Assembly (NCBI GenBank): GCA_946183895.1
Contig: CAMHDX010000075.1
Span: 1-5,732, forward strand
Source of the DNA: an uncultured Porphyromonadaceae bacterium
GTDB lineage: Bacteria; Bacteroidota; Bacteroidia; Bacteroidales; Muribaculaceae
Direction of reading: 5' to 3'
DNA length: 5,732 bases
Numbering within the stretch: the first letter of the stretch is position 1; each line of letters starts with the position of its first letter. The notes beneath the pieces were generated by a model. That model ran no database searches and was not told where the DNA came from. It worked only from the letters and a program-made list of their open reading frames with translations. The position numbers were made by a program, and so were the translations under genes. Below, in pieces: positions 1-5,654 of this stretch.

Positions 1-1737
1 ATCAATGAGGCCGGCAAGCTCAACGTCTTCAAAGCCAAGGGCAAGGTGGCGGAGCTGGAAACATTTGCCACCGACAAGGACACCACGGGCCATATCGGCA
101 TCGCACACACCCGCTGGGCTACCCATGGCGAGCCCAACACCGCCAACGCACACCCCCACTACTCAGCGAGCGAGCGCCTGGCCATCATCCACAACGGCAT
201 CATTGAGAACTACTCCGTGCTCAAAGCCGGACTGATGCAGGAAGGCTACTCCTTCAAGTCCGACACTGACACTGAGGTGCTCGTGCAGCTTATCGAATAC
301 ACCCAAGTGGACCGCCACGTGGACCTCCGCACCGCCGTACAACTCGCCCTGCAGCAGGTCATCGGCGCCTACGCCATCGTGGTCCTTGACCAAGAGCACC
401 CCGACACACTCATCGCAGCCCGCAAAGGGTCGCCTCTCGTGGTGGGTATTGGCGTCGACGAATACTTCCTCGCCTCTGATGCTACTCCCATCGTGGAGTA
501 CACCGACAAGGTTATCTATATCGAAGACGAGGAGGTCGTCACCATAAGCAACGACCGCGAAGTCGAGATTGTCACAATAGGTAACGTGCAGAAGACCCCT
601 GAGATACAGCGCCTTGAGATGTCGCTCTCTCAACTGGAGAAGGGCGGATACCCGCACTTTATGCTCAAGGAGATCTTTGAGCAACCCCGAACCCTCACCG
701 ACTCAATGCGTGGTCGCATCAACTTAAGGCAGGACAATATCTCCCTCTCGGGCTTTATTGACAATCGCGAACGCTTTATCAACGCCAAGCGCATCATCAT
801 CACGGCTTGCGGCACAAGCTGGCACGCGGGCTTGATCGCAATGTACGCCATTGAGGAGTTTGCACGCATCCCCGTTGAGGTGGAGTACTCCTCTGAGTTT
901 CGCTATCGCAAGCCGGTCATTGATAAGGACGATGTGGTCATCGCCATCTCCCAGTCGGGCGAGACTGCCGACACCCTCGCTGCCATCCAGCTCGCCAAGG
1001 AGCGTGGCGCATTCATCTTCGCCATCTGCAACGTGGTGGGCGCCTCTATCCCGAGAGTGAGCCACAGCGGTTGTTACACCCATGCCGGTCCCGAGATTGG
1101 TGTCGCCTCCACCAAGGCTTTCACCGCCCAGGTCGTGGCCCTGACGATGCTGGCCCTGTGTATAGGCAAGGAGAAAGGCACACTCAGCCCCGACAAGTAC
1201 CTCGCCATAGTGCGCGAGCTGGGACAGATTCCCGACAAAATAGAGCGTGTGCTCGGCCAGAACAAACGCATCGCCGAGTTTGCCAAGATGTTTATGTATG
1301 CCCAAAGCTTCATCTACTTGGGTCGCGGATACAACTTCCCCGTTGCGCTCGAAGGGGCGCTTAAACTCAAGGAGATAAGTTATATCCATGCCGAAGGCTA
1401 TCCTGCCGCCGAGATGAAGCACGGACCCATCGCCCTCATCTCCCGCGAGATGCCGGTGGTGGTCGTCGCACCACAGTGCGGCACCTACGAGAAGGTCGTG
1501 AGCAACATCCAGGAGATCAAGGCCCGCAAAGGTCGCGTCATAGCCATCGTGACCGAAGGTGACGACCTGATAAGCAAGATCGCCGATTTTGTGATCGAAG
1601 TACCTCGCACCGAGGAGTGTCTCACCCCGCTGCTCACGGTGATTCCGCTCCAACTCATAGCCTATCACATTGCCGTGGTCAAAGACTGCGATGTGGACCA
1701 GCCGCGCAACCTGGCAAAATCGGTGACCGTCGAGTAA
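1..1737 (+). CDS. glmS: Glutamine--fructose-6-phosphate aminotransferase (isomerizing), 5'-truncated by window edge
   Basis: Cytoplasmic enzyme that converts fructose-6-phosphate and glutamine to glucosamine-6-phosphate, the first committed step toward UDP-GlcNAc for peptidoglycan and other glycans. The reading frame is open from base 1, giving 578 residues. Compared with the usual ~610-615, about 36 N-terminal residues are missing, including the Cys nucleophile of the glutaminase. Visible glutaminase motifs are AHTRWATHGEP (residues 35-45), HNGIIENY and SDTDTEV. Two SIS sugar-binding domains follow: ACGTSWHAG from residue 269, SQSGETADT from 317 and EIGVASTKAF from 365; then EGALKLKEISYIHAE from 451 and KHGP at 473-476. 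K455, E458, H474 and K573 line up with E. coli K485, E488, H504 and K603 at a constant offset of 30, so the isomerase site looks intact. The C-terminus DQPRNLAKSVTVE is the family signature. No frameshift is seen. The start lies outside the window; the GTG at 46 is an internal Val codon. Confidence 0.98.
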   Translation: MNEAGKLNVFKAKGKVAELETFATDKDTTGHIGIAHTRWATHGEPNTANAHPHYSASERLAIIHNGIIENYSVLKAGLMQEGYSFKSDTDTEVLVQLIEYTQVDRHVDLRTAVQLALQQVIGAYAIVVLDQEHPDTLIAARKGSPLVVGIGVDEYFLASDATPIVEYTDKVIYIEDEEVVTISNDREVEIVTIGNVQKTPEIQRLEMSLSQLEKGGYPHFMLKEIFEQPRTLTDSMRGRINLRQDNISLSGFIDNRERFINAKRIIITACGTSWHAGLIAMYAIEEFARIPVEVEYSSEFRYRKPVIDKDDVVIAISQSGETADTLAAIQLAKERGAFIFAICNVVGASIPRVSHSGCYTHAGPEIGVASTKAFTAQVVALTMLALCIGKEKGTLSPDKYLAIVRELGQIPDKIERVLGQNKRIAEFAKMFMYAQSFIYLGRGYNFPVALEGALKLKEISYIHAEGYPAAEMKHGPIALISREMPVVVVAPQCGTYEKVVSNIQEIKARKGRVIAIVTEGDDLISKIADFVIEVPRTEECLTPLLTVIPLQLIAYHIAVVKDCDVDQPRNLAKSVTVE

Positions 1738-1749
1738 ACCGCACTCAAT

Positions 1750-1790
1750 CGCCCCGTTGCGGCGCAAAACCGGCGACGATTCTTTTTGTT
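1750..1790 (+). terminator. Possible weak terminator after glmS
   Basis: About 12 bases after the glmS stop, CGCC (1750-1753) can pair with GGCG (1761-1764), or TCGCC (1749-1753) with GGCGA (1772-1776). A T-rich stretch, TTCTTTTTGTT, follows at 1780-1790. The stem is short and is separated from the T-run, so this is a weak intrinsic-terminator candidate, supported mainly by its position before a separate promoter. Confidence 0.3.
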
Positions 1791-1822
1791 GCTTTCTGCT
1801 ATAGCACTCAGCGGTAGGCTAT

Positions 1823-1846
1823 GCCTCAAAAAACGCCTCAAAAAAC
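1823..1846 (+). repeat. Perfect tandem duplication of a 12-mer with A6 tracts
   Basis: GCCTCAAAAAAC occurs twice back to back (1823-1834 and 1835-1846). It ends 10 bases upstream of the TTTG (-33) element of the rnhB promoter. Phased A-tracts in this position could act as an UP-like or DNA-bending element; that role is inference. The duplication itself is read directly. Confidence 0.7.
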
Positions 1847-1856
1847 TGCAAATAAA

Positions 1857-1888
1857 TTTGCGTTTTCGCTCGGCTTGCACTACCTTTG
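1857..1888 (+). promoter_or_regulatory. Bacteroidota-type sigma(ABfr) promoter for rnhB
   Basis: TTTG at 1857-1860 and TACCTTTG at 1881-1888 are separated by exactly 20 bases. This fits the Bacteroidota housekeeping consensus (-33 TTTG, -7 TAnnTTTG) at every fixed position. The expected transcription start is near 1893-1896, leaving a leader of about 90 nt before the rnhB ATG. It implies that rnhB is transcribed independently of glmS. Confidence 0.8.
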
Positions 1889-1893
1889 CAGTC

Positions 1894-1968
1894 GGACAGG
1901 TCAAGCCCCGCTTACTCCCTATAGTTTTTTTGACTAATCTTAGCGGTGCGATTATCTGTCCTTTTTTT
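1894..1968 (+). promoter_or_regulatory. Attenuator-like foldable leader of rnhB
   Basis: GGACAG (1894-1899), at about the predicted transcript start, is complementary to CTGTCC (1956-1961), and a run of seven T follows immediately (1962-1968). Nested inside, CCGCT (1908-1912) can pair with AGCGG (1942-1946). A competing pair, GTCAA (1900-1904) with TTGAC (1930-1934), is also possible. The arrangement resembles a transcription attenuator ending 15 bases before the rnhB ATG. The outer stem is only 6 bp with a large enclosed region, so the function is unproven. Confidence 0.35.
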
Positions 1969-1983
1969 AATTCTAATAACCCT

Positions 1984-2577
1984 ATGTTGCAACAATATCT
2001 TATAGCGGGACGCGTGGAGGCGGGCTGCGACGAGGCGGGTCGCGGCTGCCTTGCCGGACCGGTAACGGCTGCGGCGGTGATTTTGCCCGCCGACTACCGC
2101 TGCGAGGAGCTCAACGACAGCAAGCAGCTGAGCGAGCGGGCGCGCGAGCGGCTGCGCCCGGTCATCGAGCGTGACGCGGTGGCGTGGGCGGTGGCGATGG
2201 TCGAGCCGCACGAGATTGACCGGATTAACATCCTGCGGGCGTCTATCCTGGCGATGCATCGCGCCCTTGACGCGCTCGAGGTGACGCCCGATGCGGTGCT
2301 GGTCGACGGCAACCGGTTTACGCCCTGGCGCGATGTGCCCTACACCACCATTGTCAAGGGTGACGCCACGATGCTGTCGATTGCCGCAGCGAGTGTGCTT
2401 GCCAAGACTCACCGTGATGAGCTGATGTGCCGCCTGGATGCTGACTACCCGCAGTACGGCTGGGCGCGCAACAAGGGCTATCCCACTGCCGACCACCGCG
2501 CCGCCATCAAGGCGTACGGCATCAGTCCGCACCATCGCCGCACATTCCAGTTGCTCGAGCGCCCAACCCTCTTTTGA
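1984..2577 (+). CDS. rnhB: Ribonuclease HII
   Basis: Cytoplasmic endonuclease that cuts the RNA strand of RNA-DNA hybrids and removes single ribonucleotides misincorporated in DNA. The protein has 197 residues, normal for the family. The carboxylate active site is visible: D16 and E17 in CDEAGRG, D108 in LVDGNRF, and D127 in VKGDA. The family helix [13 protein letters not shown] (133-145) and the C-terminal [10 protein letters not shown] and HHRRTFQLL motifs also match. The ATG at 1984 is chosen because the protein then begins [21 protein letters not shown], as in Bacteroidales RNase HII. The frame stays open upstream to 1786, but that extension crosses the promoter and matches nothing I recognise. 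There is no Shine-Dalgarno site, only an A/T-rich stretch, usual for this phylum. The gene is unusually rich in GCG/CGC codons even beside its neighbours. Confidence 0.97.
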   Translation: MLQQYLIAGRVEAGCDEAGRGCLAGPVTAAAVILPADYRCEELNDSKQLSERARERLRPVIERDAVAWAVAMVEPHEIDRINILRASILAMHRALDALEVTPDAVLVDGNRFTPWRDVPYTTIVKGDATMLSIAAASVLAKTHRDELMCRLDADYPQYGWARNKGYPTADHRAAIKAYGISPHHRRTFQLLERPTLF

Positions 2578-2649
2578 ACTACAGAGAGTTACAGATTTAC
2601 AGAGAATTACAGATTTACTGAGAGTTACAGATTTACTGAGAATTACAGA
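2578..2649 (+). repeat. Four tandem copies of an 18-bp repeat (2 x 9 bp)
   Basis: Starting directly after the rnhB stop codon, four 18-bp units lie at 2578-2595, 2596-2613, 2614-2631 and 2632-2649, with consensus TTTACWGAGARTTACAGA. Each unit is two related 9-mers (nnTTACWGA). Units alternate G/A at position 11, and units 1-2 have A where units 3-4 have T at position 6, which suggests stepwise duplication. The repeat is non-coding in the rnhB frame because it follows the stop. Confidence 0.9.
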
Positions 2650-2660
2650 TTATTACGGGG

Positions 2661-2697
2661 AATTCGCCAAAATTCGCATAATTCGCATAATTCGCAT
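2661..2697 (+). repeat. 9-bp AATTCGCAT tandem repeats
   Basis: AATTCGCAT is repeated exactly three times (2671-2679, 2680-2688, 2689-2697). It is preceded by a diverged copy, AATTCGCCA (2661-2669), plus one extra A. The period is 9 bp, the same as the half-unit of the neighbouring repeat block, but the sequence is different. Confidence 0.85.
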
Positions 2698-2732
2698 TTC
2701 CTGCCTACATGGCAGGAAAAAGCAATTTTTTT
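2697..2732 (+). terminator. Terminator-like hairpin after rnhB
   Basis: TTTCCTGCC (2697-2705) and GGCAGGAAA (2711-2719) form a perfect 9-bp stem with loop TACAT. A run of seven T lies at 2726-2732, six bases after the stem. The hairpin is strong and sits between two transcription units, just before the next promoter. The gap between stem and T-run is longer than in a textbook intrinsic terminator. An outer 10-bp inverted repeat (TTCGCCAAAA 2663-2672 with TTTTGGCGAA 2729-2738) encloses it. Confidence 0.55.
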
Positions 2733-2742
2733 GGCGAAAAGA

Positions 2743-2773
2743 TTGAATATTAAGTAGAAAAGTCGTAACTTTG
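2743..2773 (+). promoter_or_regulatory. Bacteroidota-type promoter for the DUF177-rpmF-fabH-era(-der) operon
   Basis: TTG at 2743-2745 and TAACTTTG at 2766-2773 are spaced by 20 bases, matching the -33 / -7 TAnnTTTG consensus except that the first base of the -33 TTTG is A. Transcription should begin near 2778-2781, giving a short leader of about 25 nt before the GTG start at 2805. Confidence 0.75.
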
Positions 2774-2804
2774 CGCCCGGTTTAACGTATAACAACCTGT
2801 CGCA

Positions 2805-3332
2805 GTGACTTCATTCAACTTGGAGTTGCGTGGTTATGTGTCTAATAAAGAGACGTTTGAGTTCCATCTGGACGCTGACTACATCAACTCAATTGAGCAG
2901 ACCGAGGTGCGTGGTGGCAGTGTGGATGTCACACTCACCATGACACGCAAGAGCGAGGATTTGTTCGCCCTTGATATGGTGTGTGCGGGTCAACTGACGG
3001 TTGGTTGCGATCGTTGCCTGGACGACATGACGCTGCCGGTCAACACTCAGTATCAAGTCACCGTCAAGATGCAAGGAGAGGAGTTTGACGACAGCACCGA
3101 TGGCGTGCTCGTGGTGCCCGAGGGCCTGACAAGGCTTGATGTGGGGCCGCTCATGCGCGACACGGTTTTGCTCTCGATACCACTGGTGCACAGCCATCCC
3201 GAAGGGCAGTGCAACCCGCAGATGAGTCAACTGCTAGAGAGCATGATTGTTGACAGCGACGAGAGCCGGGAGCCTGAACAGGAGCCCGCAACCGACCCGC
3301 GATGGGATGCATTGCGTGAACTCAAAGATTAA
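2805..3332 (+). CDS. DUF177 / YceD family protein (23S rRNA accumulation factor-like), GTG start
   Basis: A 175-residue DUF177 protein. E. coli YceD, in the same family, has been linked to 23S rRNA accumulation, and family members usually precede rpmF, as here; the exact biochemical role is not established. Motifs seen: CDRCLDD at 68-74 (the family CxxC-like pair), a second conserved patch RDTVLLSIPLVHSHPEGQCNP at 118-138, an acidic linker around 149-160, and the C-terminal DPRWDALRELKD at 164-175. C68, C71 and C136 could help bind a metal, but that is inference. The start is GTG at 2805: an in-frame TAA lies at 2790 and no ATG exists between it and the family N-terminal region. No Shine-Dalgarno site is visible. 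The stop is 26 bases before rpmF, consistent with one transcript. Confidence 0.9.
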   Translation: MTSFNLELRGYVSNKETFEFHLDADYINSIEQTEVRGGSVDVTLTMTRKSEDLFALDMVCAGQLTVGCDRCLDDMTLPVNTQYQVTVKMQGEEFDDSTDGVLVVPEGLTRLDVGPLMRDTVLLSIPLVHSHPEGQCNPQMSQLLESMIVDSDESREPEQEPATDPRWDALRELKD

Positions 3333-3358
3333 GAAACAATTTAAATTTATACACAACA

Positions 3359-3541
3359 ATGGCACATCCTAAACGCAGACAATCCAAGACCCGTACCGCC
3401 AAGCGTCGTACCCACGACGTGGCAGTGGCTCCCACAATCGCTCAGTGCAGCAACTGTGGCGCATGGCATGTTTATCACACCGTATGCCCCGAGTGTGGCT
3501 ATTATCGCGGCAAGAACGTGATTGGCGAGCCGGCTGAGTGA
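3359..3541 (+). CDS. rpmF: 50S ribosomal protein L32
   Basis: A 60-residue protein of the large ribosomal subunit. It starts MAHPKRRQSKTRTAKRRTHD, the basic N-terminal tail typical of Bacteroidota L32. It has two CxxC pairs (C30/C33 and C43/C46) able to hold a zinc ion, so this is the zinc-binding (C+) form. Length and spacing are normal. It lies 26 bases after the DUF177 gene in an A/T-rich gap, the standard pairing of these two genes. It is followed by 135 non-coding bases with a large hairpin before fabH. Confidence 0.98.
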   Translation: MAHPKRRQSKTRTAKRRTHDVAVAPTIAQCSNCGAWHVYHTVCPECGYYRGKNVIGEPAE

Positions 3542-3567
3542 GCACCATCGGTCCGGAACCAGACTGT

Positions 3568-3639
3568 AGCAAACAATCCTAAACAACGCCGGCACGGCAA
3601 CTATTCGAGTTGTTGTGGCGCATCTGTTTAGGATTTGCT
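3568..3639 (+). other. Large imperfect stem-loop between rpmF and fabH
   Basis: A 72-base inverted repeat. AGCAAA (3568-3573) pairs with TTTGCT (3634-3639), and TCCTAAACA (3577-3585) with TGTTTAGGA (3625-3633), leaving a CAA bulge on the left. CGCC (3587-3590) then pairs with GGCG (3617-3620). The tip is a 9-bp stem, ACGGCAACT (3594-3602) with AGTTGTTGT (3608-3616) including two G-U pairs, closed by loop ATTCG. No T-run follows, so it is not a standard terminator. It could be an attenuator, an RNase processing site, an mRNA stabiliser or a copy of a dispersed palindromic element. Confidence 0.7.
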
Positions 3640-3676
3640 ATTAGTTAAACTACTATTATAATTTCTAAAAAAGATA

Positions 3677-4660
3677 ATGACAAACGCAAAGATAACGGGC
3701 ATCGCATCTTATTTGCCGGATTACGTCTTGACCAACGATGAGTTGTCAACGATGGTCGACACTAATGACGAGTGGATCACTACGCGAGTGGGCATCAAGG
3801 AGCGTCGCATCCTCAAGAAGGACGTGGGCTCCAGTTATATGGGCATTCAGGCGGTCCAACGTCTGCTTGAGCAAACAGGCGTCAGCCCCGATGACATCGA
3901 TTTGCTGATTTGTGCAACGAGCAATCCGGATTATCGTTTCCCCAGCACCGCGAGCGTGATTATTCACGGCTGTGGACTGGAGAAGCGTTGCTACGGCTAC
4001 GACATTCAGGCGGCATGCGCGGGCTTTATCGTGGCGGCGCAGGACGCGTCGGCTTATATCCGCTCGGGCATCTACCGCAAGGTTATCGTGGTTTGCGCCG
4101 AGAAGATGTCCTCAATGATCAACTACAAGGACCGTGCCACCTGTCCGCTCTTTGGCGACGGCGCGGCGGCGGTCTTGATGGAGCCGACCGAGGATGGCGA
4201 CGGATTTATTGACGGCATCTTCCACGTTGACGGCTCGGGCCTGCCCAACCTTATCTACAAGGCGGGCGGCAGCGCCAAGCCGGCGACTGTCGAGAGTGTC
4301 CAGGCCGACGAGCACTACGTCTACCAGGAGGGTCGCGCTGTCTATCGCCACGCGGTGATGGACATGCTCACCGCCTCGCAGGATATCCTCAAGCGCAACA
4401 ACCTGACGGTCGACACCATCGACTGGTTTGTGCCCCATCAGGCTAACCTGCGCATCATCGAGGCTGTGGGCGAGCGTCTGGGCATCAACCCCGACAAGGT
4501 GCTGGTCAACATCGAGAAGGTGGGCAACACCAGCGCGGCGTCCATCCCCCTGTGTCTTGACCAGAACAAGGATAAGCTCCACCGCGGCGACCGTGTGGTA
4601 CTCACCGCATTTGGCGCCGGTTTCACCTGGGGCGCTTCCTACTTGATTTGGAGTCTCTGA
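3677..4660 (+). CDS. fabH: 3-oxoacyl-[acyl-carrier-protein] synthase III (KAS III)
   Basis: Cytoplasmic enzyme that condenses a short acyl-CoA with malonyl-ACP to start type II fatty-acid synthesis. The 327-residue length is normal. The thiolase-fold catalytic triad is visible: C114 in QAACAGF, H254 in VPHQAN and N284 in GNTSAASIP. The N-terminal block NDEWITTRVGIKERR (30-44) contains W33 and R37, matching the CoA-contacting Trp/Arg of E. coli FabH. The C-terminal glycine-rich FGAGFTWG lies at 312-319. The ATG at 3677 gives the usual N-terminus (MTNAKITGIASYLPDYVLTN). The family allows acetyl-CoA or branched primers; sequence alone does not settle which is used here. In many bacteria plsX stands between rpmF and fabH, but here that position is a 135-bp gap with a hairpin. 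The TGA stop overlaps the era ATG by one base. Confidence 0.97.
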   Translation: MTNAKITGIASYLPDYVLTNDELSTMVDTNDEWITTRVGIKERRILKKDVGSSYMGIQAVQRLLEQTGVSPDDIDLLICATSNPDYRFPSTASVIIHGCGLEKRCYGYDIQAACAGFIVAAQDASAYIRSGIYRKVIVVCAEKMSSMINYKDRATCPLFGDGAAAVLMEPTEDGDGFIDGIFHVDGSGLPNLIYKAGGSAKPATVESVQADEHYVYQEGRAVYRHAVMDMLTASQDILKRNNLTVDTIDWFVPHQANLRIIEAVGERLGINPDKVLVNIEKVGNTSAASIPLCLDQNKDKLHRGDRVVLTAFGAGFTWGASYLIWSL

Positions 4661-5556
4661 TGGCTGAGCCTAAGCCGCATCGAGCCGGATTTGTCAACAT
4701 TGTGGGCAATCCCAATGTGGGCAAGAGCACACTGAGCAACCGCCTGGTGGGCGAGCGCCTGTCCATCATCACGAGCAAGGCGCAGACCACCCGTCACCGC
4801 ATCATGGGCATAGTCAACGGCGATGACTACCAGATTGTGTTCAGCGACACCCCGGGCGTGCTCAAGCCCAAGTTCCGCTTGCAGGAGAGCATGCTGGAGT
4901 ACAGCACCGGCGCGCTGGTTGACGCCGATGTGTTGCTCTATGTGACCGACGTCATCGAGTCGCCCACCAAGAATCAGGACTTCCTCAACCGCGTCGCGGC
5001 TGCCAAGATTCCGGTTCTGCTCGTTATCAACAAGATTGACTTGCTCAAGGGCAACGATGAGCTGGTGCGCATCATTGAGCAGTGGAAGCAGCTGCTGCCC
5101 GCTGCCGAGGTGTTCCCCACCAGCGCCACGCTCAACTTCAATGTTGACAACCTGATGGCGCGCATTGTCGAGTTGCTGCCGGTGTGCCCGCCTTACTTCG
5201 GCAAGGACGCGTTGACCGACCGCAGCAGCCGCTTCTTCGTCACCGAGATTGTGCGCGAGAAGATACTGTTGACCTACGATAAGGAGGTCCCCTACGCCAC
5301 CCAGGTGATTGTCGAGAAGTTTGACGAGAGCGACAAGGCAATCCACATCATGGCGGTCATCTACGTCGAGCGCGAGAGTCAGAAGGGTATCATCATCGGG
5401 CACGAGGGGCGCAAGCTCAAGCATGTGGGCATCCTGGCACGCAAGGACATCGAGCAGTTCTTCGAGAAAAAGGTCTTCCTTGAGCTCTATGTCAAGGTGG
5501 AGGACGATTGGCGCAATCGCGAGCAACTGCTGCGCCAGTTCGGCTATATCGAGTAA
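4660..5556 (+). CDS. era: GTPase Era, ribosome small-subunit assembly factor
   Basis: A 298-residue GTPase that binds the 3' end of 16S rRNA and helps mature the 30S subunit, in the cytoplasm and at the inner membrane surface. GTPase motifs: G1 GNPNVGKST (16-24), G2 region [10 protein letters not shown] (39-48), G3 DTPG (63-66), G4 NKID (124-127) and G5 TSA (154-156). A C-terminal KH RNA-binding domain follows, with [22 protein letters not shown]; the GxxG loop is GHEG at 247-250. The KH domain ends in [19 protein letters not shown], the family ending. The start is ATG at 4660, sharing its A with the fabH TGA stop (TGATG), which suggests translational coupling. A TTG at 4648 in the same frame is a poorer start. 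Length and motifs are complete. Confidence 0.98.
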   Translation: MAEPKPHRAGFVNIVGNPNVGKSTLSNRLVGERLSIITSKAQTTRHRIMGIVNGDDYQIVFSDTPGVLKPKFRLQESMLEYSTGALVDADVLLYVTDVIESPTKNQDFLNRVAAAKIPVLLVINKIDLLKGNDELVRIIEQWKQLLPAAEVFPTSATLNFNVDNLMARIVELLPVCPPYFGKDALTDRSSRFFVTEIVREKILLTYDKEVPYATQVIVEKFDESDKAIHIMAVIYVERESQKGIIIGHEGRKLKHVGILARKDIEQFFEKKVFLELYVKVEDDWRNREQLLRQFGYIE

Positions 5557-5575
5557 AAGAAAAAAACAATAAACA

Positions 5576-5590
5576 GCGGCAGTGTGCCGC
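5576..5590 (+). other. Small hairpin after era
   Basis: GCGGCA (5576-5581) and TGCCGC (5585-5590) form a perfect 6-bp stem with a GTG loop, 20 bases after the era stop. On the + strand it is preceded by an A-rich run and is not followed by T, so it would look like a terminator only if read on the - strand, where no gene is seen. Confidence 0.5.
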
Positions 5591-5602
5591 ACCGATAATG
5601 AC

Positions 5603-5638
5603 CAAGTTTCTGAGGCGCGTCAGCGCCTTGGAAACTTG
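5603..5638 (+). other. 16-bp stem-loop in the era-der gap
   Basis: The arm 5603-5618 (CAAGTTTCTGAGGCGC) pairs along its whole length with 5623-5638 (GCGCCTTGGAAACTTG). There are 14 Watson-Crick pairs and two adjacent G-U pairs, closed by the 4-base loop GTCA. An A/T-rich stretch without a T-run leads into der 16 bases later. The absence of a T-run argues against an ordinary terminator. It may be an attenuator, processing or stability element between the two GTPase genes. Confidence 0.7.
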
Positions 5639-5654
5639 CATAATATTTAAAAAA

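Noticed and set aside
724..1767. A 347-codon open frame on the - strand opposite glmS
   Set aside because: It is a shadow of a GC-rich gene with strong codon bias; the + strand frame has clear GlmS motifs throughout and the antisense translation shows no recognisable family.
1786..1983. Longer N-terminus of RNase HII starting at 1786
   Set aside because: It would be translated across a strong promoter and leader; the family N-terminus matches the ATG at 1984 and the length is then normal.
2438..2746. Open frame that runs through the 18-bp repeats and would encode a six-residue repeat (RVTDLQ-like)
   Set aside because: It starts inside rnhB in another frame. The periodic peptide is only a by-product of an 18-bp DNA repeat that keeps frame; there is no start signal or known domain.
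3634..3666. Possible promoter for fabH (TTTG, 21 bases, TAATTTCT)
   Set aside because: The -7 element matches only six of eight positions including the two free ones, the -33 lies in the hairpin arm, and the transcript would start almost at the ATG.
4648..4659. TTG start for era four codons upstream of the ATG
   Set aside because: The ATG at 4660 gives a normal Era N-terminus and the common TGATG junction with fabH.
4639..5592. A 317-codon open frame on the - strand opposite era
   Set aside because: The translation is rich in Leu, Val, His and Asp, typical of the antisense of a GTPase gene; era on the + strand has all G motifs and the KH domain.
5641..5654. A/T-rich TAATATTT stretch as a promoter for der
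   Set aside because: It lacks the TTTG end of the -7 consensus and a correctly spaced -33 element; it is better explained as the usual A/T-rich region before Bacteroidota start codons.
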